Origin: Deltaproteobacteria bacterium
Lineage (GTDB): Bacteria; Desulfobacterota; Syntrophia; Syntrophales; UBA8958
Assembly (NCBI GenBank): GCA_029553375.1
Contig: JAKPCH010000059.1
Span: forward strand, 1-64,000
DNA length: 64,000 nt
Reading direction: 5' to 3'
A program made the position numbers and the translations under genes. Positions 47,181 to 55,889 of this stretch are shown one piece after another. The stretch's first letter is position 1. Each line of letters opens with the position of its first letter. A model generated the notes under the pieces. That model was not told the origin of the DNA, made no database searches, and saw nothing but the letters and a program-made list of their open reading frames with translations.

Positions 47181-48280
47181 CGCCTGATGGAGACCTCGCA
47201 GGAGAGGCCCGGCAGGAGGTCGGGGCGGTTCTTGAGGTCGTCGACGGCGATGCGGACGGGGACGCGCTGGACGACCTTGGTGAACTCACCGGCGGAGATG
47301 TCCCGGGGGATGAGGGCGAACTCGGCGGCGGCGGCGGGGGTCAGATCCACCACCGTACCCGTCAAGGGCCGGTTGGGGAGGTTGTCCACCTTGATGTCGG
47401 CCTTCTTGCCCGGCGTGATGTAGCGGATCTTCGTCTCCTCGAAACGGGCCTCGACATACCGCGTCTCGGGGTTATAGAGGTAGACGACGGGCCTCCCCGG
47501 CACGGCGTAGTCCCCCTCGCGGACGAGGACCCGGGCCACGACCCCCGCGAAGGGGGCCTTGACCTCGCACCGCGCCCGGTTCAGGGAGGCGATACCGTAG
47601 GCCTCCCGGGCCTTGGTGACCCCGTCCTCCACCTGCCTCAGGGCCGCGGCGGCCTTGGCGATGACGGCCCTCGAGGCCTCCGCCTCCCGCAGGCGGGCCT
47701 CGGCGAGGGCGACCTGGGCGCGGGCGGCGGCGTGATCCGCCTCGGCGGCCCTGAAGGCCGTCTCCACCTCGTCGAGGCGGGCCTTGCCGATCGTCTTCTT
47801 CTCGTAGAGGTTCTGGAAGCGCTCGTTTTGACGGCGCCATTGTTCAAGGTTCGCCAGGGCCTTGGCCTCCTGCCTCAGGGCCACCTCCCGGGCCGCCCTC
47901 GCCGCCTCCACCGCCGCGGGCACGGTCTGCCTGGCCTGATCGAGGTCGGCCTTCTGGCGTTCCCTTGTCGCCTCCAGGGAGGCGAGGTCGGCCCGGGCGA
48001 CGTTCACCTGTCGCTCGAGCTGTTCCGGGTCGATGCGGAAGAGGACCTGGCCCTCCCGGACCGTCTCCCCCTCCCGCACCTCGATCTTCAGGACCCGCCC
48101 GGGGACCTCGGGGGCGATGTTGGCCATGTCGGCCTTCACGTAGGCGGCGTCCGTCGTGACGTGGTTGAGACGCCAGTAGAGCCACCTCCCCGACCAGACG
48201 AGGGCGGCGGCCCCCACGACGACGAGGACGATGGCGACGACCCTCCGCCCCCTTTCCTTGGCACGAAAAAACTCAATCAT
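47177..48280 (-). CDS. HlyD/EmrA-type membrane fusion protein
   Basis: A 367-residue periplasmic adaptor. An N-terminal membrane helix (about residues 14-34) precedes a lipoyl half-motif (YVKADMANIAPEVPGRVLKI), a long coiled coil (about 80-215) and the second half RCEVKAPFAGVVARVLVREGD, then a beta-barrel. It links the EmrB-like pump to TolC. It overlaps the tetR end by eight bases and emrB by four. Confidence 0.92.
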   Translation of the reverse strand: MIEFFRAKERGRRVVAIVLVVVGAAALVWSGRWLYWRLNHVTTDAAYVKADMANIAPEVPGRVLKIEVREGETVREGQVLFRIDPEQLERQVNVARADLASLEATRERQKADLDQARQTVPAAVEAARAAREVALRQEAKALANLEQWRRQNERFQNLYEKKTIGKARLDEVETAFRAAEADHAAARAQVALAEARLREAEASRAVIAKAAAALRQVEDGVTKAREAYGIASLNRARCEVKAPFAGVVARVLVREGDYAVPGRPVVYLYNPETRYVEARFEETKIRYITPGKKADIKVDNLPNRPLTGTVVDLTPAAAAEFALIPRDISAGEFTKVVQRVPVRIAVDDLKNRPDLLPGLSCEVSIRR

Positions 48281-48863
48281 CTCCGTATCCTTCTTTCATG
48301 ATGCCGTAGAGGATGAGGTCCAGGAGCTCGTCCACCTCCCGGGTCATGACCTCCGGCGTCTCCTCGAAGACGAGGGCGAGCTCCTGGCGGTTCAAAACGG
48401 ACTGGACGGTCCTGGCCAGGCGGTCGGGATCGCCGGGGCGGAAGAGGCCCTCTTCCTGGCCCCTCCTGATGAAGGCGGCGATCAGGGACCGCTCCCGTTC
48501 CCGGAAGGTCGTCCCGTGGGCCCCGTAGAGGGCCGCCACCTCTTCGCCCACGTCCCGGGGGACGCACAGGAGCCTCCTCAGCTCTTGGAAGTGGGTGACC
48601 TTGGCCAGGAAGAGGGCCCGGAGACCATGCCGGGGATCGGCGACGGAGGCGACGGCCTGCTCCATCTCCCCCAGGACGGCCCCCTCCTCCCGGTCGATGA
48701 GGGCGCGGAAGATCTCCTCCTTGCCCCGGGGAAAGTGGTGATAGATGGCCGTCTTGGCCACGCCCAGGGGACGGACGAGGTCCGCCAGGGAGGCCTTGCG
48801 ATAGCCGTGGCGGCCGAAGACGACCCGGGCGGCCTCGAGGATCTTCTCCCTATCCAGGTGCAA
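48273..48863 (-). CDS. TetR family transcriptional repressor
   Basis: A 196-residue regulator. The N-terminal HTH is ILEAARVVFGRHGYRKASLADLVRPLGVAKTAIYHHFPRGKE; the C-terminal helices form the ligand pocket. It is the first gene of the efflux unit and probably represses it until a toxic compound binds. A TTG start at 48863 is proposed; AAGGAG lies nine bases upstream and there is no ATG. A palindrome just upstream is a good operator candidate. Confidence 0.9.
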   Translation of the reverse strand: MHLDREKILEAARVVFGRHGYRKASLADLVRPLGVAKTAIYHHFPRGKEEIFRALIDREEGAVLGEMEQAVASVADPRHGLRALFLAKVTHFQELRRLLCVPRDVGEEVAALYGAHGTTFRERERSLIAAFIRRGQEEGLFRPGDPDRLARTVQSVLNRQELALVFEETPEVMTREVDELLDLILYGIMKEGYGDD

Positions 48864-48877
48864 GGTCAGGATTCTCC

Positions 48878-48900
48878 TTAACGTTTTAACGCAATGTTAA
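48878..48900. promoter_or_regulatory. Putative TetR operator
   Basis: TTAACGTT-N7-AATGTTAA forms an inverted repeat with seven of eight pairs, directly upstream of the ribosome site of the tetR gene, in an AT-rich patch. The place fits autoregulation of the efflux operon. Confidence 0.6.
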
Positions 48901-48943
48901 CTTGGTACCCCTAACGGGTCCGGCGGTCCCTGTCAAGGGAAAA

Positions 48944-50689
48944 TCACAGGCCCGCGGCGGCCCGGCGACGGGCGAAGAAGGCACTCAGCTCCTGTGTCCC
49001 CAGACAGTTGACAAGGTCCTTGGCCTCGAGCCAACCCTTGCGGGCCGTCATGATCCCCCAGCGGAGATAGGAGAACCCCTCGCGGGTGTGGAGATCGGGG
49101 TTGACGGCGAAGAGGCAGCCCCGCCTGCGGGCGTAGAGGCAGTGGCGCCAGTCGAGGTCGAGGCGCTGGGGGTGGGCGTTGATCTCCAGGACGACCCCCC
49201 GGGCGGCCGCCTCGTCCATGACCCTCCGGATATCCACGGCGTAGGGTTCCCGGGCCAAAAGGAGCCTCCCCGTCGGGTGGGCGAGGATGGTCGTCAGGGG
49301 GTGGGAGAGGGCGCGGCAGACGCGCCTCGTCATCTCTTCGGCGGACATGGTGAAGTGGGAGTGGACGGCGGCGATGACGAAGTCGAAGGCGGCCAGGATC
49401 TCGTCGTCGTAGTCGAGGCGGCCGTCGGGGAGGATGTCCGCCTCGATACCCTTGAAGACGTGAAAGGCCCCTCCCTCGGCGGCGTTGACGGCGTCGATGA
49501 GGTCGTGCTGCCTCTTGATCGCCTCCCGGTCCAGGCCGCCGGCGTAGGCGGCGCTGCGGCTGTGGTCGCTTATGCCCAGGTAGGCGTAGCCCCTCCTCTT
49601 GGCCTCGGCGACGAGGGCCTCGATCTCCAGGGCCCCGTCGCTGGCCCGGGTATGGACGTGGAGGAGGCCCCGGACGTCCCCCTCCGTCACCAGGTCGGGC
49701 AGACGGCCTTCGGCGGCGGCCTCGATCTCCCCCATGTCCTCCCGGAGCTCCGGGGGGATGAAACGGAGGCCCAAGGCGGCGAAGATCTCCTCTTCCGAGG
49801 CGCAGGGGATGAGGCGGTCGCCGGCGAAGAGGCCGTACTCGTTCATGGTGATCCCCAGCCCCTTGGCGCGGCCCCGCAGGGCCGTGTTGTGCCCTTTGCT
49901 CCCCGTCAGGTGGTGGAGCATGAAGGGGAACTCGCCGGGGGTGGAGATCCGCAAGTCGGCGTTGATCCCCCCCTGGAGGCGGACGCTCACCTTCGTGTCC
50001 CCCCGGCCCGTGACGGCCCGGACGGAGGGTAGAGAGGCGAAGAGGGCCGCCGGGCGGACGGGTTCGTCCGTCGCGACGAGGAGGTCGATGTCCTTCACCG
50101 TCTCCCTCCCCCGGCGCAGGGACCCGGCCATCTCGACCCTGTCGGTCAGACCGGCTGCCCGCAGGGCCCCCAGGAGGGCCTCCGCCTCGGCGAGGGCCTC
50201 GGGGTAGAGGCGCCGCTCCCGGTAGCCCTTGACGGCCTCGATCCCCTCGAGGATCTTGTCCCTCATCCGCTCCCCGAACCCCGGCAGGTCGAGGAGGAGG
50301 TTCTCCCGGGCGGCGTACTCCAGCTCGCCCACCGTCTCGATCCCCATCTTCTCGTACAGGAGGCGGATCTTCTTCGGCCCCAGGCCGGGGATCTTCAGGA
50401 GTTCGAAGTGCCCCGGGGGGATCGAGGCCTTGAGGTCCTCGTAATACCTCATGGTCCCCGTGGCGGCCAGCTCCTCGATCTTCTTGGCGATGGCCGGCCC
50501 GATGCCCCGGAGGGCGGAGAGGCGCCCCTGGGCGATGACCCCCTCGAGATCCTCCCCCAGGGTCTCGAGGGTCCGGGCGGCGTTGGCGTAGGCCCGGGCC
50601 TTGAAGGGGTTCTCCCCCTTCATCTCCACGAGGAGGGAAAGGTCGTCCAGGATCCGAACGACGTCCTCGACGGTGATTCTCTTTGACAT
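48944..50689 (-). CDS. polX: DNA polymerase/3'-5' exonuclease PolX
   Basis: A 581-residue family X polymerase for base-excision and gap repair. An N-terminal helical 8-kDa domain and helix-hairpin-helix motifs (LRGIGPAIAKKIEEL, LKIPGLGPKKIRLLY) come first, the nucleotidyl-transfer site is MAGSLRRGRETVKDIDLL, then comes a C-terminal PHP exonuclease domain starting GLLHVHTRASDG with its metal-binding His residues (ISDHSRS, AAVHSHF). Length is standard for bacterial PolX. Confidence 0.94.
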   Translation of the reverse strand: MSKRITVEDVVRILDDLSLLVEMKGENPFKARAYANAARTLETLGEDLEGVIAQGRLSALRGIGPAIAKKIEELAATGTMRYYEDLKASIPPGHFELLKIPGLGPKKIRLLYEKMGIETVGELEYAARENLLLDLPGFGERMRDKILEGIEAVKGYRERRLYPEALAEAEALLGALRAAGLTDRVEMAGSLRRGRETVKDIDLLVATDEPVRPAALFASLPSVRAVTGRGDTKVSVRLQGGINADLRISTPGEFPFMLHHLTGSKGHNTALRGRAKGLGITMNEYGLFAGDRLIPCASEEEIFAALGLRFIPPELREDMGEIEAAAEGRLPDLVTEGDVRGLLHVHTRASDGALEIEALVAEAKRRGYAYLGISDHSRSAAYAGGLDREAIKRQHDLIDAVNAAEGGAFHVFKGIEADILPDGRLDYDDEILAAFDFVIAAVHSHFTMSAEEMTRRVCRALSHPLTTILAHPTGRLLLAREPYAVDIRRVMDEAAARGVVLEINAHPQRLDLDWRHCLYARRRGCLFAVNPDLHTREGFSYLRWGIMTARKGWLEAKDLVNCLGTQELSAFFARRRAAAGL

Positions 50690-50742
50690 GAGGCCCCTTC
50701 TGTGTCAGTATCCCCGGGAGCGAAAAGCGACAAAGGCCTGGG

Positions 50743-50970
50743 ATGCGTCTGATGAGACTCGGCAAAACGGCGGCCCTCGTCGCCGTCCTGGCGGCCCTGC
50801 CCCTCCTCGGGGGCTGCTGGTACGTCGCGGCGGCCGGGGCGGGGGCTTACGGCGGCTACAAGGCCAAGGAGGCGGGCTACAGCCTACAGAGCCCCGTCAA
50901 GAAGGACGGCGCCAAGAAGGACACGACGAAGAAAGAGGCGGCGAAGAAGCAGGAAGCGGCCAAGGAATGA
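50743..50970 (+). CDS. Small Lys-rich lipoprotein
   Basis: A 75-residue protein with a lipobox LLGGC ending the signal peptide (Cys at residue 25), a Gly/Ala/Tyr-rich middle (AAAGAGAYGGYKAKEAGY) and a Lys/Ala repeat tail. It should be lipidated and face the periplasm. Function unknown. It is transcribed away from polX. The start may instead be the second ATG at 50752. Confidence 0.65.
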   Translation: MRLMRLGKTAALVAVLAALPLLGGCWYVAAAGAGAYGGYKAKEAGYSLQSPVKKDGAKKDTTKKEAAKKQEAAKE

Positions 50971-51000
50971 GGCGCCGGGCCTCCCCTCCCGCGGGCGTCC

Positions 51001-51198
51001 TCAGTCTTTCTTGAAGACCTTGACGAGGATGCTCCGGCAGCACTCGGCGTTCTTGATGATGAAGCAGTCCGGCCGCTCCATGAGGGTGTACTGGCCGTTT
51101 GCCTCGATCTCGAGGTCGTCCTTCGTCACGCCCCCCTCCTTGGGGATGAAGAGCATCCTCCCGATGGGGATTCCCCCTTCCTTCAGCAGGTTCATCAT
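51001..51198 (-). CDS. Small protein of unknown function
   Basis: A 65-residue protein (MMNLLKEGGIPIGRMLFIPK at the start, later an ECCRS pair). No family was recognised. It begins ten bases after the DUF2284 gene and looks like the end of the cobO-DUF2284 operon; the short spacing and a GGGAG site support translation. Confidence 0.6.
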   Translation of the reverse strand: MMNLLKEGGIPIGRMLFIPKEGGVTKDDLEIEANGQYTLMERPDCFIIKNAECCRSILVKVFKKD

Positions 51199-51208
51199 CC
51201 AACTCCCG

Positions 51209-51772
51209 TCATTCCAATAGGATCAAGCCCGTCCAGACGACGGTGTCGCCCATGGGGAAGGGGACACGCAGTCCCACCCTCTCCACCGTCGCCGCCACGT
51301 CTATCCCCACGGCCTCCATGGAGGGCCGGGCCCGGAAGGGGTGGCGGCAGGCGACGCTTCCCTCGGCGGCGACACAGGTCTCGCACAGGCGGCAACAGCC
51401 GCCGATGAGGCCGGCGGCGAAACGATAACCCCGGTGAAAGGCCTCCCTCTCCCCCAGGTTGACCAGGTCGTGGAGGCGGTTGGCCGGAACGAAGACCTCC
51501 TCCCGGGAGGCCCCCGCGGGGGCCCTGACCTGGATGAGGACCCCCTCGCGGTACCTCCTCAGGGCCCGCCGGAATTCGGGGACGGTCATCACGAAGGGGG
51601 GGCATGTCAGGTTCCGGCGGAAGGAGTCGCAGATGGGTATCTGGCACTTGAGGCGGACCCGCTCGTCGCAGACGACGTCCGCCGCGGCCATGGGCAGGGC
51701 CGCCGAGGCCCCCGCCGCGAGGAGGACCTCCGCGACGGCCGCCGCCCCCCCGCCCGCGCCCGGGGTCTTCAT
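51209..51772 (-). CDS. DUF2284 metal-binding protein (second copy)
   Basis: A 187-residue paralogue of the protein at 43665, with CQIPICDSFRRNLTCPPFVM near the middle, GGCCRLCETCVAAEGSVACRHP and ARPSMEAVGIDV. The start lies three bases after the cobO stop, so translation is coupled. The link to a cobalamin gene fits a role around corrinoid enzymes, but this is inference. Confidence 0.87.
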   Translation of the reverse strand: MKTPGAGGGAAAVAEVLLAAGASAALPMAAADVVCDERVRLKCQIPICDSFRRNLTCPPFVMTVPEFRRALRRYREGVLIQVRAPAGASREEVFVPANRLHDLVNLGEREAFHRGYRFAAGLIGGCCRLCETCVAAEGSVACRHPFRARPSMEAVGIDVAATVERVGLRVPFPMGDTVVWTGLILLE

Positions 51773-51775
51773 CCC

Positions 51776-52333
51776 TCAGTACTCCATCCCCGCCCGCTCC
51801 TTGAGCCCCTGGGCGTAGTGGTGCTTGACCTCCCCGACCTCGCTCACCGTGTCGGCCAGCTCGATGATCTCCCTCGGGGCGTAGCGGCCCGTGATGATCA
51901 CGTCAAGGGCGGCGGGCTTGTTCCTCAGCTCCCCCAGGACGTCCTCGAGGGGCACGAGCTTGAAATCCAGCGCCACGTTGAGCTCGTCGAGGATGATCAT
52001 GTCGTAGGCCCCCGAGGCCATGGCCTCCTTCGCCAGCTTCCAACCCTCCCGGGCCAGTTCCACGTCCACGGGGGCGGGGTTGTCCCGCATGACGAAGCTG
52101 TCCAGGCCGCTCTGGCGGATGACGAGGTCCGGGAGGAACTTCTCCGCCGCCAGGACCTCGCCGTACTTCTTCCCCTTCATGAACTGGATCATGAGGACCT
52201 TCCTGCCGTGGCCGATGGCGCGCAGGGCCTGACCCATGGCGGCCGTCGTCTTGCCCTTGCCGTTCCCCGTCAGGACGTAGATCACCCCCCGGTTGTGCCT
52301 CCTTGTGGCCTCCTCGATGAGCCTGTCCGTCAT
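51776..52333 (-). CDS. cobO: Cob(I)yrinic acid a,c-diamide adenosyltransferase
   Basis: A 185-residue CobA/CobO-type enzyme that transfers the adenosyl group of ATP to cob(I)alamin. The P-loop is VYVLTGNGKGKTTAAMG (residues about 18-33), followed by VLMIQFMKGKKYGE, IILDELNVAL and VIITGRYAP. It would supply adenosylcobalamin to the mutase just upstream. The ATG at 52333 follows GGGGGGAGG. A GC-rich hairpin separates it from meaB. Confidence 0.93.
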   Translation of the reverse strand: MTDRLIEEATRRHNRGVIYVLTGNGKGKTTAAMGQALRAIGHGRKVLMIQFMKGKKYGEVLAAEKFLPDLVIRQSGLDSFVMRDNPAPVDVELAREGWKLAKEAMASGAYDMIILDELNVALDFKLVPLEDVLGELRNKPAALDVIITGRYAPREIIELADTVSEVGEVKHHYAQGLKERAGMEY

Positions 52334-52352
52334 AGAACCTCCCCCCATGGAA

Positions 52353-52387
52353 AAGGCCCGGGACCGCCTTCGCCCGCCCCGGGCCTT
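52353..52387 (-). terminator. Hairpin between meaB and cobO
   Basis: A perfect 10-bp stem (AAGGCCCGGG with its complement, arms 52353-52362 and 52378-52387) with a 15-base loop. On the minus strand it is followed by only four T, so termination may be partial and cobO may be read through. Confidence 0.5.
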
Positions 52388-52417
52388 CCGTCTTTCAAAC
52401 CCCGAGTCCGCCGGGAC

Positions 52418-53419
52418 TCAGACGCCCTCCTTCAGGAAGCGCCGCGCCACTTCCTCGGCGAGGGTGTAGGGATCCGTCTTCTTGTCCATCAGTTTCTGGA
52501 TCATCCCCTCGATCTCCCCCTCCGCCACGAGGTGGTTGAGGATGGGCTCGAGGACGCAGGACCTGATGGCCTCGTGGAGCTCCACGGCGGCCTTGCGCCG
52601 GATCCGCGAACCCAGCAGGTCCTTGGCGACGAGGTGCTCGTGGTGCTTGGCGATGGTGTCCGTCAACTCCTCCATGCTCTTCCCGAACGAATCGGGCTCG
52701 AAGGCGTTCTCCACCCGCACGATGGGCGGCCGCCAGCCCGAGGCGAACGTCTCGGGGGGGGCCATGTCCAGCATGGCCATGATCTCCCGGCGGAGCTTGG
52801 ACGACCCCTCCCGGTCGGCCTTGTTGATGACGAAGACGTCGGCGATCTCCATGATCCCCGCCTTGATGGCCTGGATCTCGTCGCCCATGCCGGGGATCAG
52901 GACGACCAGGACCGTGTGGGAGTGGTTGATGATGTCCACCTCCTGCTGCCCCGTGCCGACGGTCTCCACAAGGATGACGTCCATGCCCATGACGTCCATG
53001 ACGTGGATGGCGTCACCCACGGCCTTCGCCAGGCCGCCGAGGGCGCCCCGGGTCGCCAGGCTGCGGACGAAGACCCCGGAGTCTTCCGCGTGGCGCTGCA
53101 TGCGGATCCGGTCGCCGAGGATGGCACCGCCCGTGAAGGGGCTCGTGGGGTCCACGGCCAGGACGCCCACGGTCTTGCCCCGCTTGCGGAACTGCTCCAC
53201 CAGACCGTCGACGAGGGTGCTCTTCCCCGCCCCCGGCGACCCCGTGATCCCCACGACCTGGGCCTTGCCCGTCAGGGGAAAGAGGTGCTTGATGGTGGAA
53301 CGGGCCTCCTTGACGCCGTCCTCCAGGTTCCTGATGAGGCGGGAAGCCGTCCTCACGTCCCCAGCCTTGATCTTTTTTACCTTTTCCATGTCCTCGCTCT
53401 CATTCTCTGGGTTTGACAT
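52418..53419 (-). CDS. meaB: MeaB-type mutase chaperone GTPase
   Basis: A 333-residue G3E-family GTPase (ArgK/MeaB). The P-loop is VGITGSPGAGKSTLVDGL, with VLAVDPTSPFTGGAILGDRIRM, VETVGTGQQE and VFVINKADREG. MeaB proteins load adenosylcobalamin into acyl-CoA mutases and protect the radical enzyme. It overlaps the small mutase subunit gene by 20 bases. Its presence supports an active B12 mutase but does not fix the substrate. Confidence 0.94.
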   Translation of the reverse strand: MSNPENESEDMEKVKKIKAGDVRTASRLIRNLEDGVKEARSTIKHLFPLTGKAQVVGITGSPGAGKSTLVDGLVEQFRKRGKTVGVLAVDPTSPFTGGAILGDRIRMQRHAEDSGVFVRSLATRGALGGLAKAVGDAIHVMDVMGMDVILVETVGTGQQEVDIINHSHTVLVVLIPGMGDEIQAIKAGIMEIADVFVINKADREGSSKLRREIMAMLDMAPPETFASGWRPPIVRVENAFEPDSFGKSMEELTDTIAKHHEHLVAKDLLGSRIRRKAAVELHEAIRSCVLEPILNHLVAEGEIEGMIQKLMDKKTDPYTLAEEVARRFLKEGV

Positions 53420-53804
53420 TATTGTTTATCCACTCGACGATGCTGTCCAGGGTCGCCCCGGGCGTGAAGATGGCCTTGATGCCGTTGTCGTAGAGGTACT
53501 GGAAGTCCTGGTCGGGGATGATGCCGCCCCCGATGACCATGATGTCGTCGGCGCCGCGCTCCACGAGCTGCTTCTTCACCGCCGGGAAGAGGTAGCGGTG
53601 GGCGCCCGAGAGACAGCTCAAACCCACGAGGTCCACGTCTTCCTGAATGGCGGCGGCGGCGATCTGCTCCGGCGTCTGGTGACAACCCGTGTAGATCACC
53701 TCGAACCCCGCGTCCCTGAAACAGCGGGCCAGAACCCTCGCACCCCGGTCATGACCGTCCAGACCCGGTTTCGCGACCATCACGCGCAGTTTTCTCTCTG
53801 CCAT
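53400..53804 (-). CDS. Acyl-CoA mutase, cobalamin-binding subunit
   Basis: A 134-residue B12-binding domain. The DxHxxG motif is GLDGHDRGAR, with LSCLSGAHRYLFP and VIGGGIIPDQDF for the lower ligand and tail. As a separate small subunit it matches IcmB, the arrangement of isobutyryl-CoA mutases and of some archaeal and anaerobic mutases. The ATG at 53804 follows GGAGGG. It lies 32 bases after the large subunit. Confidence 0.93.
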   Translation of the reverse strand: MAERKLRVMVAKPGLDGHDRGARVLARCFRDAGFEVIYTGCHQTPEQIAAAAIQEDVDLVGLSCLSGAHRYLFPAVKKQLVERGADDIMVIGGGIIPDQDFQYLYDNGIKAIFTPGATLDSIVEWINNNVKPRE

Positions 53805-53836
53805 AAGCGTCGTTCCCTCCTCATGCACTCGTAATA

Positions 53837-55525
53837 TCAATAGAGACCCGGATCACGGTATTCACCGTAGACTTCCCTGTAGACGTCGCAGATCTCCTGG
53901 ACGCTGGCCAGGTTCTTGACCGCCTCGATGCAGTAGGGCATGACGTTCTCGCCCTTCTTGCAGGCGTTCTTGAGGTCTTCGAGGCATCTCTTGACGGCCT
54001 TGTTGTCCCGCTTGCGGCGGACGGCGTTGAGGCGCTCGATCTGCTCGATCTCCACCCGGTCGTCGATCTCCACGAGGGGAATGGGCTCCTGGACCTCGCT
54101 GACGTACTTGTTGACGCCGATCATGATCTTCTCGCCCGCGTCGATCTGGCGCTGGAACTTGTAGGCGGCGTCGGCGATCTCCAGCTGGGGGAAGCCCTTC
54201 TCGATGGCCGCGATCATGCCGCCCATCTCGTCGATCTTGTGGATGTACTCCCAGGCCTTCTCCTCCATCTCGTTCGTGAGGGCCTCGACGAAGTAGGAGC
54301 CCGCCAGGGGGTCGATGGTGTTGGCCACGCCCGTCTCCTCGGCGATGATCTGCTGGGTCCTGAGGGCGATCTGGACGGCGTGGTCCGAGGGGAGGCAGAG
54401 GACCTCGTCGAGGGAGTTGGTGTGGAGGGACTGGGTACCGCCCAGGACGGCCGCCAGGGCCTCCGTGGCCGTGCGGATGACGTTGTTGTAAGGCTGCTGG
54501 GCCGTGAGGGAGCAGCCCGCCGTCTGGGTGTGGAAGCGCATCCACCAGGAGCGCGGATCCTTCGCCTTGTAGCGGTCCCTCATGGCCTTGGCCCAGATCC
54601 TCCGGGCGGCCCTCATCTTGGCGATCTCCTCGAAGAAGTCGATGTGGGAGTTGAAGAAGAAGGAGAGGCGGGGGGCGAAGGAATCGACGTCGAGGCCCTT
54701 GCGGCGGATGACGTCCTCCACGTACTCCATGCCGTCCCTGAGGGTGAAGGCCAGCTCCTGCACCGCCGTGGAGCCCGCCTCCCGGATGTGGTAGCCGCTG
54801 ATGGAGATGGTGTTCCACTTGGGGACGTACTTCGTGCCGAACTCGACGGTGTCGCTGATGAGCTTGACCGACGGCTCGGGGGGGCACATGAGGGTCTTCT
54901 GGGCGATGAACTCCTTGAGCATGTCGTTCTGGATGGTCCCGCCGATCTTCGTCAGGGGGATGCCCTTCAGATCCGCCGCGGCGCAGTACATGGCCCACAG
55001 GGCCGTCGCCGGCGGGTTGATCGTCATGGAGGTGGTGACCCTGTCCAGGGGGATGCCGTCGACGAGGGTGAGGAAGTCCTCCAGGGTGTCGATGGCGACG
55101 CCGCACTTCCCGCACTCGCCCCTGGCCTTGGGGGAATCGGTGTCGTAACCCATGAGGGTGGGGAAGTCGAAGGCCGTGCTCAGGCCCGTCTGCCCCTCCT
55201 TGAGGAGGAGGTGCCAGCGGGCGTTCGTCGTCTTGGCGTCCCCCATGCCGGAGAACATGCGGAAGGTCCAGTACTTCCCCCGGTAGCCCGTCACCTGGTT
55301 GCCCCTGAGGAAGGGGAACTGGCCCGGATAGCCGATGTCCCGCTCGAAGTCCATGTCCTTGATGTCCTCGGGACCGTAGAGGCGCTTGATCTTGAGGTCC
55401 GAGACGGTGGACCACAGATGGTCCGGCTTCTGGTCCGGGTTCTTGGCGATGACCCGGCGCACCTCATCCTCCCACTTCTGCCTCAGTACGCTGGATTTCT
55501 CCAGCACTTCCGCTGCAAAGTACAT
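53837..55525 (-). CDS. Acyl-CoA mutase large subunit, isobutyryl-CoA-mutase-like
   Basis: A 562-residue TIM-barrel subunit of an adenosylcobalamin mutase ([46 protein letters not shown]). The residue equal to Tyr89 of Propionibacterium methylmalonyl-CoA mutase is Phe91 (text TFRMFSG) and the one equal to Arg207 is Gln209 (LKEFIAQK). This Phe/Gln pair is the signature of isobutyryl-CoA mutase; Ile/Gln marks 2-hydroxyisobutyryl-CoA mutase. A substrate without a free carboxylate is expected. It should interconvert isobutyryl- and butyryl-CoA or a related pair. Residue mapping is from memory of the families. Confidence 0.88.
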   Translation of the reverse strand: MYFAAEVLEKSSVLRQKWEDEVRRVIAKNPDQKPDHLWSTVSDLKIKRLYGPEDIKDMDFERDIGYPGQFPFLRGNQVTGYRGKYWTFRMFSGMGDAKTTNARWHLLLKEGQTGLSTAFDFPTLMGYDTDSPKARGECGKCGVAIDTLEDFLTLVDGIPLDRVTTSMTINPPATALWAMYCAAADLKGIPLTKIGGTIQNDMLKEFIAQKTLMCPPEPSVKLISDTVEFGTKYVPKWNTISISGYHIREAGSTAVQELAFTLRDGMEYVEDVIRRKGLDVDSFAPRLSFFFNSHIDFFEEIAKMRAARRIWAKAMRDRYKAKDPRSWWMRFHTQTAGCSLTAQQPYNNVIRTATEALAAVLGGTQSLHTNSLDEVLCLPSDHAVQIALRTQQIIAEETGVANTIDPLAGSYFVEALTNEMEEKAWEYIHKIDEMGGMIAAIEKGFPQLEIADAAYKFQRQIDAGEKIMIGVNKYVSEVQEPIPLVEIDDRVEIEQIERLNAVRRKRDNKAVKRCLEDLKNACKKGENVMPYCIEAVKNLASVQEICDVYREVYGEYRDPGLY

Positions 55526-55889
55526 AACTACACCCTCCTTACACGATAGATTTTAATGCCTACCTCAAAAAACCCCCAAAAACTTATCCGTACCCGATCC
55601 AGGACCCCCACGGGCAAGATCTCCCCGCGGACCGATCGAGGCGTAGGCTGAACGGAAGCTGTGATTTGCCATGTACTTTGAAAGGCGAGAGGAAGCATGG
55701 CCGAGATACTTTTCTACCCACTGAATTGCTATTACGGTTCGTCAGGTTTGTCAAGGGAAAAGGCACGGGCCGATACGAAGCCGCCCCCGCGTCTCCCGGC
55801 CTTGCGGGAGAAGGGGGGCGGTCGAGGGGTCGTCCTGCGGCGTCACGGCGGGCCTGCCGGTTTCGATCCCCGCCGCGGCCCGCCGCGCG
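55526..55889. other. Intergenic region upstream of the mutase
   Basis: This 364-base spacer holds a long mutase leader with low-GC patches (around 55540-55590 and 55690-55740) and a possible minus-strand promoter. No gene, tRNA, or cobalamin-riboswitch box was recognised. The final part before 55890 follows the stop of the 4-hydroxybutyryl-CoA dehydratase-like gene and shows no clear terminator. Confidence 0.5.
55726..55754 (-). promoter_or_regulatory. Possible sigma-70 promoter of the mutase operon
   Basis: On the minus strand TTGACA (55754-55749), a 17-base spacer and TAGCAA (55731-55726) are in line, about 200 bases upstream of the mutase start. The -35 is perfect; the -10 is weak. Confidence 0.35.

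Noticed and set aside
55526..55889. A cobalamin riboswitch upstream of the B12-dependent mutase.
   Set aside because: No B12-box-like sequence or characteristic folding pattern was seen; such switches usually precede biosynthesis or transport genes.
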